The position numbers and the translations under genes were made by a program. A model generated the notes under the pieces. That model ran no database searches. It had not been told where the DNA came from and was given only the letters and a program-made list of their open reading frames with translations. From JAURVT01 sp049059935 (lineage in GTDB: Bacteria; Actinomycetota; Actinomycetes; Propionibacteriales; Nocardioidaceae), in contig NZ_JBMGQR010000009.1 in NCBI RefSeq assembly GCF_049059935.1, positions 1 through 64,000 of the forward strand: 64,000 bases of DNA, in the 5' to 3' direction. Below, piece by piece: positions 52,272 through 61,077 of the stretch; the first letter of the stretch is position 1, and every line of letters starts with the position of its first letter.

Positions 52272-53064
52272 CCGCTCGGCGGGTCCAGCGGTAGGGGGTG
52301 GTCGTCGACACGGCGACGAGCCCGGAGCGTTCGAGGATGGGGCGCGAGTACTCCGTGGAGTCGCTGTGGACCAGCGTCCTGCCGAGGGCGATCGCGGACC
52401 GTGCGCGTGCGGCGGTGAGCGCCCGGTAGATCCCCCGACCGCGCCACGGCGGGCGCGTCGCCCCACCCCAGATCCCGGCGAACTCCGTGCCGGCCACCGG
52501 CTCCAGGCGTCCGGCCGAGACGATCTCGTCTCCGGCCTCGGCGACCCACAGCTCCATGCCGTCGTCCGTCGCGAGCCGTCTCAGCAGCGCGTCGGCCGAC
52601 GACTGCGAGACGGGGTCGCCGAAGACCTCGTCCTGCATCGCGCTCATGGCGCGGACGTCGTGCTCCTCGGTCACGCGCCTCAGCCCCACCCCGTCGGGCA
52701 GCGGGACGTCGACCGCGAGGCCGCGCGCCTCGCCGACCATGATCGACTCCCGCTCGTCCGGGGTGAAGCCGTGGTCGAGCAGCGCCTCGTGCAGCCCGGG
52801 GGCGTGGTCGTGGCCGCGCGTCTTCCACTCCACGCGGGTGATCTCGGCGTCGTCGACGAAGTGGGCGAGTGCCCCGGCGACGAGCCCGCGGATGGCCTCG
52901 GCGTCGGCTCCGCCGAGGTCCCGGTAGGTGACGAAGCCGCGGCCGCCCGCGAACGTCACCAGACGCAGCGGGCCCAGCCGTTCGACGCTGGTCGCGCTCG
53001 GTGTCTCCGCGTCGGTGCGCAGCTGGCGGTCGTAGGCCTCGAGGAGGGCGGCGGTGTCGGTCAT
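52255..53064 (-). CDS. GNAT-family N-acetyltransferase
   Basis: A 269-residue protein with a C-terminal GNAT domain: VAEAGDEIVSAGRLEP strand, acetyl-CoA loop PPWRGRGIYRALTAA, and a final strand before TPYRW. The N-terminal half may be a degenerate second GNAT copy. ATG 53064 (MTDTAALLEAYDRQL) begins the homologous sequence; longer starts reach into the SOS promoter of the next gene. Substrate unknown. Confidence 0.82.
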   Translation of the reverse strand: MTDTAALLEAYDRQLRTDAETPSATSVERLGPLRLVTFAGGRGFVTYRDLGGADAEAIRGLVAGALAHFVDDAEITRVEWKTRGHDHAPGLHEALLDHGFTPDERESIMVGEARGLAVDVPLPDGVGLRRVTEEHDVRAMSAMQDEVFGDPVSQSSADALLRRLATDDGMELWVAEAGDEIVSAGRLEPVAGTEFAGIWGGATRPPWRGRGIYRALTAARARSAIALGRTLVHSDSTEYSRPILERSGLVAVSTTTPYRWTRRAVTRRA

Positions 53065-53168
53065 GTCCGCACACCGTGCCCCTCGGCGGCGATCGGGGCA
53101 ACCCGATTTCCGCGCCTGTGGACGGCCGATCCGCCGCGGGTGGGAAAACCCGCTCCACGTCCACACCA

Positions 53169-53198
53169 TTGCGAACACGTGTTCGACTGTCGTAAAAT
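53169..53198 (+). promoter_or_regulatory. SOS (LexA) box and promoter of the HNH gene
   Basis: CGAAC-ACGT-GTTCG (53172-53185, followed by A) matches the actinobacterial LexA box TCGAACN4GTTCGA except for one outer base. It overlaps TTGCGA (53169-53174). TAAAAT (53193-53198) lies 18 bp downstream, which puts the transcription start at about 53205, the A of the ATG. Confidence 0.85.
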
Positions 53199-53204
53199 GT
53201 GGCC

Positions 53205-54638
53205 ATGACGGTCACCGCACTCCCGCTCACCGAGCACCCCGCCTTCGCGGTGCTCGCGGCGGTCGAGAGCGCCCTGGATGGAGGCGACCTGTCGGTGTTC
53301 GAGGGGCTGTCCGGTGACGATGCGACGCAGGTCGCGGCCCGGTGGGCGCGGGTGCAGGCTCGGGTGTCGGCGCACTCGGTGGCCGCGGCGCGGGCGGTCG
53401 AGCGTTCGGGTGCGGCGACGAAGGCTGGTGCGACGTCGACCGGGTCGCTGATGGCCGGACAGTTCGGTGGCGACCGCCCCGCGGCCGCGCGCGACGTGCA
53501 CCTGGGCGAGGACCTGGCGAAGGCGAGCACCACCGAGACAGCCCTCGCCAAGGGTCAGGTGACCAAGGAGCAGGCCCGTCTGATCGCCCGGACGGTCACA
53601 TCTCTGCCTGAGACAGTCCCAGACGAGACGCGCGAGAAGTGCGAGCGGGCGCTGATCGAGGACGCCCAGACCCTGACGATGCCCGACCTGCGACGCCGGG
53701 CCGACCGGATCACCGACGTCTTCAAGCCCGCTTCCGAGGTCGACGCCGACGAGGGCGAGATCGTGCGCGACCGCGAACGCGACGCGTACGCCCGGTCGGA
53801 GTTCTGGATGCAGGACCAGGCCGACGGCACCTGGGTCGGACACTTCCGCCTCCCCGAGGCCCAGGCCGGGATGCTCAAGCACGCCCTCGACCGGTTCACC
53901 GCACCCCGCCGCCGCCACCTCGACCACGGCCAAGCCGCTGAGGACCTCACGTACTCCCAGCGCCAGGGACGGGCGTTCGTGGCGCTGGTCGAGCACCTGC
54001 CCACCGGCGGACTCCCCGACGCCGGCGGCTCCGGCCTCGTCGTGACGGTCAACGTGGACCTCGACACGCTCGTCGAGGGCGTGGGGGTCGGGATGACCTC
54101 GACCGGTCAGCGCATGTCGGCCGGTGAGGTCAGGCGTGCCGCCTGCCGGGCAGGCGTCATTCCCCAGGTGCTCGGCGGAGCGTCCCTCCCGCTCGACCTC
54201 GGCCGCACCCAGCGCCTCTTCAACCGTGCCCAGCGGTTGGCCCTGGCCCACCGCGACGGCGGGTGCGCGTTCCCCGACTGCGACCGATCACCGTCCTGGA
54301 CCGAGGCCCACCACGCCCGCGAACCCTGGTCCCACGGCGGGGCCACGGATCTGGACGACGGTGTCCTGCTCTGCCCGTTCCACCACAGGACCGTCCACGA
54401 CGACGGATGGACCATCACCTTCGACACCCCCGACAGACGGCCCGCGTTCGTCCCACCCGCCCGACTCGACCCGTACGTCAGACCCCGCACGAGCACGAGG
54501 TACCGACCGCGCCAGGACGTCGTGCGCACTCAGGTCGTGCGGCCTACCGTGGAGGCAGGCGTCCGGGCGCCAGGGACGGCCCCGGTCCAGGGGCCTCCTC
54601 CGAGCACCACCGACGCCGACGGCCGGGTGAGACGGTGA
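53205..54638 (+). CDS. DUF222/13E12-repeat-family HNH endonuclease
   Basis: A 477-residue protein: N-terminal helical DUF222 domain (AARWARVQARVSAHSVAAAR; KASTTETALAKGQVTKEQAR) and C-terminal HNH nuclease with two Cys pairs (GGCAFPDCDR; HHAREPWSHGG; LLCPFHHRTVHDDGW). ATG 53205 falls on the predicted transcription start, so the mRNA is probably leaderless; GTG 53199 is less likely. LexA control is known for some members of this family in mycobacteria. Its job in DNA damage or gene mobility is unsettled. Confidence 0.9.
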   Translation: MTVTALPLTEHPAFAVLAAVESALDGGDLSVFEGLSGDDATQVAARWARVQARVSAHSVAAARAVERSGAATKAGATSTGSLMAGQFGGDRPAAARDVHLGEDLAKASTTETALAKGQVTKEQARLIARTVTSLPETVPDETREKCERALIEDAQTLTMPDLRRRADRITDVFKPASEVDADEGEIVRDRERDAYARSEFWMQDQADGTWVGHFRLPEAQAGMLKHALDRFTAPRRRHLDHGQAAEDLTYSQRQGRAFVALVEHLPTGGLPDAGGSGLVVTVNVDLDTLVEGVGVGMTSTGQRMSAGEVRRAACRAGVIPQVLGGASLPLDLGRTQRLFNRAQRLALAHRDGGCAFPDCDRSPSWTEAHHAREPWSHGGATDLDDGVLLCPFHHRTVHDDGWTITFDTPDRRPAFVPPARLDPYVRPRTSTRYRPRQDVVRTQVVRPTVEAGVRAPGTAPVQGPPPSTTDADGRVRR

Positions 54639-54955
54639 CACCGCAGCTCCTCGCGATCGCGGTCGCGCTCGTCCCGCTGCTCGTCGTCGGCGTGAGGTTC
54701 TGGCGCGTCGAGCGCCGGCACCGACGCCTGGCCCTGCCCACGGACGAGGTCGACGTGCCCACGCTGCCGATGGGCTGCTTCACCGGGCGGCTGGACCTGC
54801 TGTCCGACGACGAGCTCGCGCGCCGCTGGGACGTGAGCGGTGTCGTGGTCCGAGGCGGGGGAGACCCGGTCGTGGTGGCGTCGGCCGCGAGCGACCGCGC
54901 GATCTACCTCGACGAGATGGAGCGACGCCGCGACCACCCGGCGGGCGACCGGTGA
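54635..54955 (+). CDS. Small membrane-anchored hypothetical protein
   Basis: A 106-residue protein with one N-terminal membrane helix (LLAIAVALVPLLVVGVRFW), a basic RVERRHRR stop-transfer, and a soluble C-terminal part (GRLDLLSDDELARRWDVSG). GTG 54635 overlaps the HNH stop and its own stop overlaps the next GTG. Family not recognised. The overlaps suggest it is made with the HNH protein and may share SOS induction. Confidence 0.68.
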   Translation: MTPQLLAIAVALVPLLVVGVRFWRVERRHRRLALPTDEVDVPTLPMGCFTGRLDLLSDDELARRWDVSGVVVRGGGDPVVVASAASDRAIYLDEMERRRDHPAGDR

Positions 54956-55647
54956 CCGTCCCCTCCGAGGACGCCGCGTGGTCGCGTGCGCACGGGGGGC
55001 TCGACCCGTCGTCGTCGATGTGGGTGGCCGGCTGGCTGCGGATGGTGCGGTGGTTCGCCGCGCCGCTCGTCCGGCGCGGGGTGACACCCGACGCGGTGAC
55101 GCTCACCGGTGTCGCCGTGTCGGCCGTCGTCCCGCTGCTCGCCTGGGCCGGTGACGGGTGGCTGCTGCTCGCCGCCGTCGTGGCGCTGGCGGCGGCCGTC
55201 GTCGACGGGATCGACGGCGCGGTGGCCGTCGCCACTGATACCGCGTCGGCCTGGGGACGGGTGCTCGACCCGCTCGCCGACCGCGTCTCCGACCTGCTGT
55301 TCCTGACCGCGCTGTGGCTGCTCGGTTCGCCCGCCTGGCTCTGCGTCCTGCTCGGGGCACTCACCCTGCTGCACGAGTCGGTGCGGTCGTCCGGCGTCGC
55401 CGCCGGCCTCGACGGCGTGGGTGCAGTCACCGTCTGGGAGCGGCCCTCCCGGGTGATCGTGACGATCGTGGTGTCGCTCGCGTGCGGTTCCGCGGCGGTG
55501 CTGCCGCTGCCGGGCTGGGCACCGGCCGACCCCGTCGGGCTGCTGGCCTCGGCCGGGGCCGCGGTGGGGCTGGTGCTCGCGGTCGTCGGGTTCGTGCACC
55601 TGGTGGTGGCCGTGCGGCGGCAGCTGCGGGGCTGCCTGACGGGTTGA
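54952..55647 (+). CDS. CDP-alcohol phosphatidyltransferase family protein with altered motif
   Basis: A 231-residue polytopic membrane protein. The CDP-OH-PT motif is recognisable as DGIDGAVAV...GRVLDPLADRVSD: all four Asp and both Gly are in place, but the invariant Arg of the DG..AR part is Val. Members join CDP-activated lipids to alcohols. The Arg loss may reduce or change activity. GTG 54952 overlaps the previous stop. It ends 30 bp from the convergent carotenoid operon. Confidence 0.83.
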   Translation: MTVPSEDAAWSRAHGGLDPSSSMWVAGWLRMVRWFAAPLVRRGVTPDAVTLTGVAVSAVVPLLAWAGDGWLLLAAVVALAAAVVDGIDGAVAVATDTASAWGRVLDPLADRVSDLLFLTALWLLGSPAWLCVLLGALTLLHESVRSSGVAAGLDGVGAVTVWERPSRVIVTIVVSLACGSAAVLPLPGWAPADPVGLLASAGAAVGLVLAVVGFVHLVVAVRRQLRGCLTG

Positions 55648-55678
55648 ACCGCTGCAGCGGCACCGCGAGCACCCCGAC

Positions 55679-57163
55679 CTACGCCGGCCCCACCAACGAC
55701 GCCACGATCCGGGCCGACAGCGTGACGAGCGGCAGCCCGCCCCCGGGGTGGGACGAGCCGCCCACCAGGAACAGCCCGCGCACGCCGGACGCGTTGGGCG
55801 GGCGGAGGAAGGCGGCGCGGGCCCCGTTGGAGGACGAGCCGTAGATGGAGCCGCCGGGGGTCAGGGTGGCGCGCTCGAGGTCGGCGGGCGTCATCACGTG
55901 GCGCCACCGCACGTGCGGGCGGACGTCGAGGCCGCGGTCGGCCATCACGGCGAGCACCTGGTCGGCGTAGGAGTCCGCGAGGCCGGGGGTGTCCCAGTCG
56001 ACGCCGCCGACGACCTCGTGACGGGGTGCGTTCACCAGGACGAACCAGGCCGCGGTGCCGGGGCCGGGGACCACGGCGGGGTCGTCGGGGGCGGAGACGT
56101 AGACGGTGGGGCGCGCGACCGGGCGCGGCGGGCCGCCCAGCCCGAAGACCGCGTCGAACTCGGCGTCGTAGTCCTCGGCGAACAGCACCCGGTGGTGGAC
56201 GGGGTCGGGTCCGGCGTCGTCGAGGGCCAGGAGCAGCACGAAGCCCGAGAGGGACGGCGTGGCGCGGCTCAGGCGTGCGCGGTCGGCGCCGCCCGAGCCC
56301 GGGACGAGGTGGCCGTAGACCTGGGTCGCGTCGGCGTTGGCGACGACGACGTCGGCGGGCAGCTCCTCGCCGCTCACCAGGCGGACCCCCGTGGCGCGGC
56401 CCTGCTCGACGAGCACCTGCGACACCTCGCTCGACGTGCGGACGACGGCGCCGCGCTCGACGGCGCGGTCGCGGACGGCCTCGGCGATCCGCACCAGGCC
56501 GCCGTCGACGTACCAGGACCCGTGGGCCTGCTCGACGTACGGGACGGTGGCCAGCGCCGCCGGGGCCAGGCGCGGGTCCGAGCCGGTGTAGGTGGCGTAG
56601 CGGTCGAGGAGCATCCGCAGCCGGGGATCGGTCAGGTACTGCGCCCCCAGCGCACGCAGGCTCAGCCACGGCGCGACGGTGCGCAGGTCGCCCACCCGGC
56701 GCGAGAGCCTCAGCAGGTCGCGGGGCCCGATGGGCGACTCGAGGAACGCCTCGTGGGTGGCGTCCCAGATCCGCTCGGCGCGGTCGAGGAACGCCGACCA
56801 CTGCGCGCCGGTGCCGTCGCCGAGCGCGGCGTCGAGCGCGGCCGGGACGGCGTCGAGGTCGCCGGGGAGGTCGAGCACCGTGCCATCGGGGAACCGGTAG
56901 CGGCAGGCGACGTCGAGCCGGCGCAGCGACAGGACGTCCTCCAGCGGTCCGCCGGTGTCGTCGAAGAGCTCGCGCAGCAGGTGCGGCATCGTCACCAGCG
57001 AGGGGCCGGTGTCGAAGACGAACCCGTCGCGCTCGTGGGTGCCGAGCTTGCCGCCCACCCGGGCGGCCTGCTCGAGCACCGTGACGTCGTGGCCGGACGC
57101 CGCCAGGCGGGCCGCCGCGGCGAGCCCGCCGAGCCCGGCCCCGATGACGACGACGCGGCTCAC
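55679..57163 (-). CDS. CrtI-family carotenoid desaturase/oxygenase (CrtD-like)
   Basis: A 494-residue FAD amine-oxidoreductase. The N-terminal dinucleotide motif is VVVIGAGLGGLAAAARLA, then DTGPSLVTMPHLL, and the C-terminal FAD segment is LFLVGGSSHPGGGLPLVTLS. It is clearly diverged from the CrtI at 62274. In a cluster with CruF and GT genes it most likely acts as CrtD, desaturating the 3',4' bond of a 1'-hydroxylated end. A terminal oxygenase (CrtP type) is the alternative. GTG 57163 overlaps the GT stop. Confidence 0.85.
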   Translation of the reverse strand: MSRVVVIGAGLGGLAAAARLAASGHDVTVLEQAARVGGKLGTHERDGFVFDTGPSLVTMPHLLRELFDDTGGPLEDVLSLRRLDVACRYRFPDGTVLDLPGDLDAVPAALDAALGDGTGAQWSAFLDRAERIWDATHEAFLESPIGPRDLLRLSRRVGDLRTVAPWLSLRALGAQYLTDPRLRMLLDRYATYTGSDPRLAPAALATVPYVEQAHGSWYVDGGLVRIAEAVRDRAVERGAVVRTSSEVSQVLVEQGRATGVRLVSGEELPADVVVANADATQVYGHLVPGSGGADRARLSRATPSLSGFVLLLALDDAGPDPVHHRVLFAEDYDAEFDAVFGLGGPPRPVARPTVYVSAPDDPAVVPGPGTAAWFVLVNAPRHEVVGGVDWDTPGLADSYADQVLAVMADRGLDVRPHVRWRHVMTPADLERATLTPGGSIYGSSSNGARAAFLRPPNASGVRGLFLVGGSSHPGGGLPLVTLSARIVASLVGPA

Positions 57164-58275
57164 CTCAGCACCCGCCCCTTCCAGGTCAGGCTGCCGGTGC
57201 GACGACCCCGCCACGAGTCGGCGGTGAGGGCGGCGAGCGCCAGCACCGACGCCGGGTGGGCGAGCGCGTCGGCGACCGGCGAGCGCGTCCGCCGGGCCAC
57301 GAGGGCCCGCGAGGCGACGGCCGCGCCGTACCCGGCGAGGCCGACGCGCGACCCGGCCAGCGCGGCGACGGGCGGCACCACGAACGTGACGAGCAGGCCC
57401 GTCGTCACCGCGACAGCGCCGCCGGGCGACCCGAACGCCGCCCACAGCGACTTGCCGTAACCCGCCCTCAGCTCGCCTGCGCCGCGGTACATCCGGCAGG
57501 TCGCGACGTCCGTGCCGTCGACGACGACGCCGTGCCCGCCGACGGCCTTGACGGCGCGCAGCAGCGCGAGGTCGTCGAGCACCTCGCCCCGGACGGCCGC
57601 GTGGCCGCCCGCGCGCTCGTAGGTGCCGCGGTCGACGGCCATCAGCTGGCCGTTGGCCGCGCCGAGGGACGGACGCGACGACCGCTCGGCCAGGTGCAGC
57701 GGCAGCGTGGACGCCCACGACCACTGCAGCAGCGGCTGGACGAGGCGCTCGGCCCACGACCCCGTGAGCTGGCGGGGGTACGGGCTGACGAGGTCGAGGT
57801 CGGCGTCGCGCAGCAGGCCGACGGTGGCCGCCAGCGCGTGCGGCTCGAGCACGACGTCGGCGTCGACGAAGACCAGGACGGTGGAGTCGGTCGCGGCGGC
57901 CGAGGCCAGCTGGTGGCAGGCCCACGGCTTGCCGAGCCACCGGTGGGGCAGCACCGCGCCGTCGAGCAGCCGGACGCGGGAGTCGTCGCCGGCCGCCTCG
58001 AGGACGACCTCGACGGTGGCGTCGCGCGAGCCGTCGTCCAGCACCAGCACCTCGACGGGCGACCCGCACCGGTCGGCCGCGGCGAGCACCGAGCGCAGGC
58101 AGGCCCCGACGTCGCGCTCCTCGTCGCGCACGGGCAGGAGCACCGAGACCGGGTCGGCCGCCGGCGCCGGGGAGGCGGACGGCACCCGCATCCGTCGCAG
58201 GTTGTCGACCGTGAGCGCCAGGCCGGCCACCGACAGCCCGGTGCCGACGGCGACCAGGGCGTCCCAGGCCCTCAT
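57160..58275 (-). CDS. Family 2 glycosyltransferase of the carotenoid operon (CruG/CrtQ-like)
   Basis: A 371-residue membrane glycosyltransferase: N-terminal anchor (DALVAVGTGLSVAGLAL), GT-A core (VSVLLPVRDEERDVGACLRS, VLVFVDADVVLEP, a GQLMAVDRGTYERAGGH acceptor segment, VLDDLALLRAVK) and two C-terminal hydrophobic regions. It would glycosylate the tertiary or secondary hydroxyl of the carotenoid psi end. ATG 58275 overlaps the cruF stop (ATGA). Confidence 0.87.
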   Translation of the reverse strand: MRAWDALVAVGTGLSVAGLALTVDNLRRMRVPSASPAPAADPVSVLLPVRDEERDVGACLRSVLAAADRCGSPVEVLVLDDGSRDATVEVVLEAAGDDSRVRLLDGAVLPHRWLGKPWACHQLASAAATDSTVLVFVDADVVLEPHALAATVGLLRDADLDLVSPYPRQLTGSWAERLVQPLLQWSWASTLPLHLAERSSRPSLGAANGQLMAVDRGTYERAGGHAAVRGEVLDDLALLRAVKAVGGHGVVVDGTDVATCRMYRGAGELRAGYGKSLWAAFGSPGGAVAVTTGLLVTFVVPPVAALAGSRVGLAGYGAAVASRALVARRTRSPVADALAHPASVLALAALTADSWRGRRTGSLTWKGRVLR

Positions 58276-59063
58276 CGGACCCTGGCCCGCCACAGCGACA
58301 CCGCGAGGGGCACGGCCACCGTGGCCATCAGCAGCCCGCCGACGAGCGCGACGGGTGGACGCCCGAAGAAGACCGCGTTGGCGAGCACCGACGAGCCGAA
58401 GGTCCAGAGCAGCAGCGCGTGGGGCATCAGGTCGGCGGAGCGCACGCGCGGCCGCGCGACGAGCACCTGCAGCAACGCGCACAGCAGCGCCGACACGACC
58501 AGCCACCCGGCGTAGTTCGTCAGCGGCACGTCGGCGACGCCCGGCAGCGCGGGGGTCGGGTCCGCCCAGCGCCAGTGGCCCGCGTCGACCATCTGCGGGT
58601 CGAGGAACACGTCCCAGGTGGTCATCGTCCACGCGGCCAGGAGCACGGTGGGGACGGGGCGGTCGCCGGTCAGCCGTCGCGCCGCGAGCAGGCACGGGTA
58701 GGCGATCATGATCCAGGCCAACGGGACGACGAGCGGCACGCCGAGCACGGACGCGCCCAGCGAGCGCGTGTAATCGTACTCGCCGAACGGGTAGCCGGTC
58801 GCCACGCCCACCGCCTCCGCGACCAGCGCGCCGCCGCCGGCCACGAGGAGCAGCGCGAGCGCCGACCGTGCGCCGCGCGAGGACGCCGCGTGGACGAGGG
58901 CCGCCCCGGCGAGGAGCACGACGACCACGACGGCCAGCACCGCGTCGCCGCCACCGGAGAACGGGAAGCTCATCTGCACCAGCACGCCGGCCGCGGCCAG
59001 GCCCCACGCCACGAGGGAGCCGCGCACCCGCACCCGGGACGGACGGTCGTCGACCGCGGTCAC
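58272..59063 (-). CDS. cruF: Carotenoid 1',2'-hydratase, CruF-like (PF04240)
   Basis: A 263-residue protein with about seven membrane helices and the CruF conserved patches GYPFGEYDYT, PLAWIMIAYP, TTWDVFLDPQMV, GHWRWADP and PLTNYAGWL. CruF adds water across the terminal double bond of acyclic psi ends (gamma-carotene, lycopene, bisanhydrobacterioruberin). GTG 59063 overlaps the preceding stop. With a monocyclase in the locus the expected product is 1'-hydroxy-gamma-carotene or -torulene. Confidence 0.9.
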   Translation of the reverse strand: MTAVDDRPSRVRVRGSLVAWGLAAAGVLVQMSFPFSGGGDAVLAVVVVVLLAGAALVHAASSRGARSALALLLVAGGGALVAEAVGVATGYPFGEYDYTRSLGASVLGVPLVVPLAWIMIAYPCLLAARRLTGDRPVPTVLLAAWTMTTWDVFLDPQMVDAGHWRWADPTPALPGVADVPLTNYAGWLVVSALLCALLQVLVARPRVRSADLMPHALLLWTFGSSVLANAVFFGRPPVALVGGLLMATVAVPLAVSLWRARVR

Positions 59064-59749
59064 GGCGTGCGTCCCCGGTAGGTGCCCGACGCGCCGAGCA
59101 CGGCGAAGCGGGCGAACAGCTCCTCGGCGTACCAGCCGACCTCGGCCGTGCGGCGCACCGCCTCCAGGTGGGGCGCGCTGCGGTAGGCGAACGCGAGCAG
59201 GTCGTCGGCGGAGTCCCACAGGCTGAAGGTGCCCTGGAGCCCGACGGGTGCCTCGCCGACGCCGACCGACATCCGCAGGCCCGGCGAGCGGGCGAGGTCG
59301 GCCGACACCGGCGGCACCGCGCGCCAGAACGTCAGGGCTCGCGACGGACGGAGCCGGGCGCGGGTCAGCGCGGCCACGGGCCCGTCGGTGGTCGCAGGTC
59401 CGTGGGTCTCGAAGGGCGAGCGTCCCGCCCAGGTGCCGCGGGTGGTGAGCGGGCGCATCGTGACGGTGAGGCGCTCGGTGGCGAAGCCGTCCCACCCGCC
59501 GACGACGCGGCCGGCGTCGAAGCGCTCGGCGTCGGCCACCGAGTCCCAGGTGGTGAGCAGCGCCCAGTGGTGCGGGTCGGCGTCGCGGACGGTGAACGTC
59601 TCGCCGGACCCGGTGCCCATCAGCTTGGCGAACCGCAGACCGGCGACGTCGCGCAGCCGCCACCGGTCGGTGGCCATGTGGCGCAGCGCGGTCCTGACCT
59701 TCTCGACGCCCCACAGGTGCAGCACGGCGACGGTGCCGCCACCGCTCAC
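59060..59749 (-). CDS. CrtA-like spheroidene monooxygenase homologue
   Basis: A 229-residue protein similar to the CrtA/spheroidene monooxygenase family, a small heme-associated oxygenase that makes 2-keto carotenoids. Visible features are FAKLMGTGSGETFT, HHWALLTTWDSVADAERF, ALTFWRAVPP and SVGVGEAPVGLQGTFSLW. GTG 59749 overlaps the YihY stop. In this cluster it would ketolate the 2' position of the acyclic end. Assignment rests on motif memory plus location. Confidence 0.78.
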   Translation of the reverse strand: MSGGGTVAVLHLWGVEKVRTALRHMATDRWRLRDVAGLRFAKLMGTGSGETFTVRDADPHHWALLTTWDSVADAERFDAGRVVGGWDGFATERLTVTMRPLTTRGTWAGRSPFETHGPATTDGPVAALTRARLRPSRALTFWRAVPPVSADLARSPGLRMSVGVGEAPVGLQGTFSLWDSADDLLAFAYRSAPHLEAVRRTAEVGWYAEELFARFAVLGASGTYRGRTP

Positions 59750-60627
59750 GTGGCGCGTCCGACGCGGGACGCGCGCAGGCGGCGGTCGAGCACGGTGGTC
59801 GCCACCCACCCGACGAGCAGCACGGTGTGCAGCAGGTAGAGCCAGAACCCGACGGCGACGACGCCGCCGACCACGCCCAGCCCGCCGAACGGCACGCCGA
59901 CGTCGACCGGGATGGCCAGGAACAGCAGGAAGCCGTGCAGGAACCCGGCCAGGAACGCCGCGGTGCCGAGCGCGCCGACCCACACCGCCGCCCAGCTCGC
60001 GTCACGGGGAGCCACGTGCCGGAAGACCCACGCGAGCGGCACGCTCAGCGTCAGCCACAGGGCGGTGAATCCGATGAGCACCCGGAACGTGAGCGGCCAG
60101 AAGCCGTCCTGCGTCGCGAGGTCGAGCAGCGGGCCGTCGGACAGCTCGACCAGCACCCAGGTGAGCGCGGGGACGACGACCAGCACCGGCAGCAGCCAGG
60201 CCCGGGCCCGCCACCCGGTCCAGGAGTCCTCGCGGGGCACCAGCGACAGGCAGGCCCGCCTGACGCCCTCGCCCCAGAACGACGCCGGCAGCACGGTGAC
60301 GACCGCGCCGAGCCAGCCGAGGTGGGTGCCCGCGTGGACGAGGGCCTCGAAGGCGGGCCGCGCGCCCATCTGCGCGGGCACCAGCGCCTCGAGCGAGAGC
60401 AGCCGGGCCTCGGCGGCGTCCGGGCCGGCCGTCCACGACGTCGACCAGATCGCCAGCAGCAGCCAGGGCACGACCGAGATCGCGCCGAAGTAGGTGAGGG
60501 CCGCGGCGGCACGGGCGACGTCGCGGCCGGCGAGCGCACGGCCCGTCCCGCGGGCCACCTCGACGCCCTCGTGGACGACGCGCTCGACGGGCGCGCCGGA
60601 GGGCGTCGTCGCGTCGGTGGCCGTCAT
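59746..60627 (-). CDS. YihY/BrkB-family membrane protein
   Basis: A 293-residue protein with six hydrophobic segments and the YihY landmarks ARAAAALTYFGAISVVPWLL, ASFWGEGVRRAC and PLAWVFRHVAPR. The family was once called ribonuclease BN by mistake; it is now thought to be a transporter. It is the first gene of the CrtA-CruF-GT-CrtD operon, joined by a GTGA overlap. A role in moving or anchoring the pigment is speculative. Confidence 0.85.
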   Translation of the reverse strand: MTATDATTPSGAPVERVVHEGVEVARGTGRALAGRDVARAAAALTYFGAISVVPWLLLAIWSTSWTAGPDAAEARLLSLEALVPAQMGARPAFEALVHAGTHLGWLGAVVTVLPASFWGEGVRRACLSLVPREDSWTGWRARAWLLPVLVVVPALTWVLVELSDGPLLDLATQDGFWPLTFRVLIGFTALWLTLSVPLAWVFRHVAPRDASWAAVWVGALGTAAFLAGFLHGFLLFLAIPVDVGVPFGGLGVVGGVVAVGFWLYLLHTVLLVGWVATTVLDRRLRASRVGRAT

Positions 60628-60741
60628 CTGTCCATCGTCGTCGCTGGGGGGCCCGGGCGCCGACCGGTCTGCGTCGGTGCGCGCGCCGGGCGAGACTGGT
60701 GGCGGTCGCCCGGTCCGGTCCGGCGCCGGGAGGGACGGGTC

Positions 60742-61077
60742 ATGCGCGCGTGGACGTACGCCGGCATGCTCGTGTTCGTCCTGCTGGCGACGCTGCCGCT
60801 CGAGGTGTTCCTCGGCACCCGCGTCTACGCCCGCCTGCGCCGTCTCGCGCTGACGCTGCTGTGCGTCGCGCCGGTCTTCGTCGTCTGGGACCTGCTCGCG
60901 ATCCACGCCGGTCACTGGTCGTTCGACCTCGACCAGACGCTCGGCGTCGTGCTGCCCGGCGACCTGCCGCTCGAGGAGCTGCTGTTCTTCGTCGTGGTGC
61001 CGGTGGCGTCGGTGCTGTCGCTCGAGGCGGTGCGCCGCGTCCGTGGGTGGACGGTCGGCGACGAGGTGGAGCGGTGA
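60742..61077 (+). CDS. crtYc: Lycopene cyclase subunit, CrtYc type
   Basis: A 111-residue three-helix membrane protein (lycopene cyclase domain): YAGMLVFVLLATLPLEVFLG, LCVAPVFVVWDLLAIHAGHW, and LGVVLPGDLPLEELLFFVVV with the acidic PLEE motif required in these cyclases. ATG 60742 has GGGAGGGACGGG. It acts as heterodimer with the overlapping crtYd product to form beta (or epsilon) ionone rings. Confidence 0.9.
   Translation: MRAWTYAGMLVFVLLATLPLEVFLGTRVYARLRRLALTLLCVAPVFVVWDLLAIHAGHWSFDLDQTLGVVLPGDLPLEELLFFVVVPVASVLSLEAVRRVRGWTVGDEVER

Noticed and set aside
49506..52466. Minus-strand open frame of about 986 codons opposite asnB and the EEP gene
   Set aside because: Same shadow effect; no recognisable motifs, and it crosses three well-supported genes.
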